In this document: piece after piece, positions 63,821 to 64,000 of the stretch
How positions within the stretch are numbered: position 1 is the first letter of the stretch
Layout: each line of letters opens with the position of its first letter
NCBI RefSeq assembly: GCF_018780585.1
Contig: NZ_JADMJL010000012.1
Span: forward strand, 1-64,000
Origin: Methyloversatilis discipulorum
Lineage (GTDB): Bacteria; Pseudomonadota; Gammaproteobacteria; Burkholderiales; Rhodocyclaceae
Direction of reading: 5' to 3'
DNA: 64,000 bases
Translations under genes and position numbers: made by a program
The notes under the pieces: model-generated
The model's input: the letters and a program-made list of their open reading frames with translations, nothing else
Told to the model about the DNA's origin: nothing
Database searches by the model: none

Positions 63821-64000
63821 TCATTCGTCCCCGTCCTCGCCGTGCATTGCGCGACCCGGCTCGAAGGGCAGGTGTGTGGTACCCACGCCGTCGCTGCCGC
63901 TGATGACCAGTGCGCCCAGCGGGTGCGCCGCGGTCGACGGTTTCGTCTGTTCCGAACACGCCTGTCGGTCCGCCCTCAAGCGAAAAAAAGCCGGGGCAAG
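63821..64000 (-). pseudogene. Possible remnant of a PaiB-like FMN-binding regulator
   Basis: On the reverse strand, an open frame runs from the window edge to a stop near 63822. It contains HPLGALVISGSDGVGTTHLP, which resembles the N-terminal part of PaiB-type FMN-binding proteins. The frame then stops about 20 residues later, far short of the usual 200 residues, and upstream residues do not match. A decayed fragment or chance similarity are both possible. Confidence 0.2.

Overview
The window is a GC-rich, gene-dense proteobacterial chromosome segment. CysB, RmuC, Prc, a CysTWA sulfate porter, an EpsC-type serine acetyltransferase, REP-like palindromes and sigma-54 control all fit a betaproteobacterium. 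That placement rests on gene content, because there is no rRNA or tRNA here. No CRISPR array, insertion sequence, phage gene or tRNA was seen.

Layout. 1-5433 holds the 3' part of a Mrp/Pha multisubunit Na+/H+ antiporter operon. 5452-7288 is a four-gene reverse-strand operon with MerP-like and MerT-like proteins, probably for metal handling. 7314-11075 holds an EAL protein, RmuC and an AEC transporter, followed by a cluster of four REP-like palindromes. 11420-15171 encodes CysB and CysA-CysW-CysT. 15460-19174 holds a soluble PAS-chemoreceptor, a small hydrolase and the Prc protease. 19560-25013 is a tight five-gene reverse operon: a pyruvate kinase-ATP sulfurylase fusion, two sulfotransferases, a TSUP exporter and a MESH1-like HD hydrolase. 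25347-27487 encodes a periplasmic sulfate-binding protein and a sigma-54 activator. 28861-33621 is a complete family 2A encapsulin operon (rhodanese, serine acetyltransferase, XRE regulator, shell protein, cysteine desulfurase cargo). 33816-63796 is a large organosulfur-scavenging island.

The organosulfur island contains three DszB-like proteins, two divergent class II aldolase-like proteins, an SsuE-type FMN reductase, five LLM flavin monooxygenases, an SsuACB-like ABC porter with two permeases, a TonB-dependent receptor, a dedicated TonB-ExbB-ExbD set, an MFS transporter, two nitroreductases, a heterodimeric ABC exporter and a second sigma-54 activator. Seven sequences with sigma-54 promoter spacing (GG-N10-GC) lie just upstream of its transcription units. 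Several are preceded by an inverted repeat, CTGCGC-N6-GCGCAG or close to it, that could be the activator binding site.

Read together, most of the window forms one sulfur economy. Outer-membrane and ABC import brings in organosulfur compounds, and flavin monooxygenases with DszB-like enzymes release sulfite. CysB and CysTWA with Sbp handle sulfate. The encapsulin operon would turn cysteine sulfur into a sequestered store. The cysT, sbp and encapsulin promoter regions share a TGCTTA-centred motif, which suggests common sulfur control. Roles in the metal operon and exact substrates in the organosulfur island are inferred from family and context.
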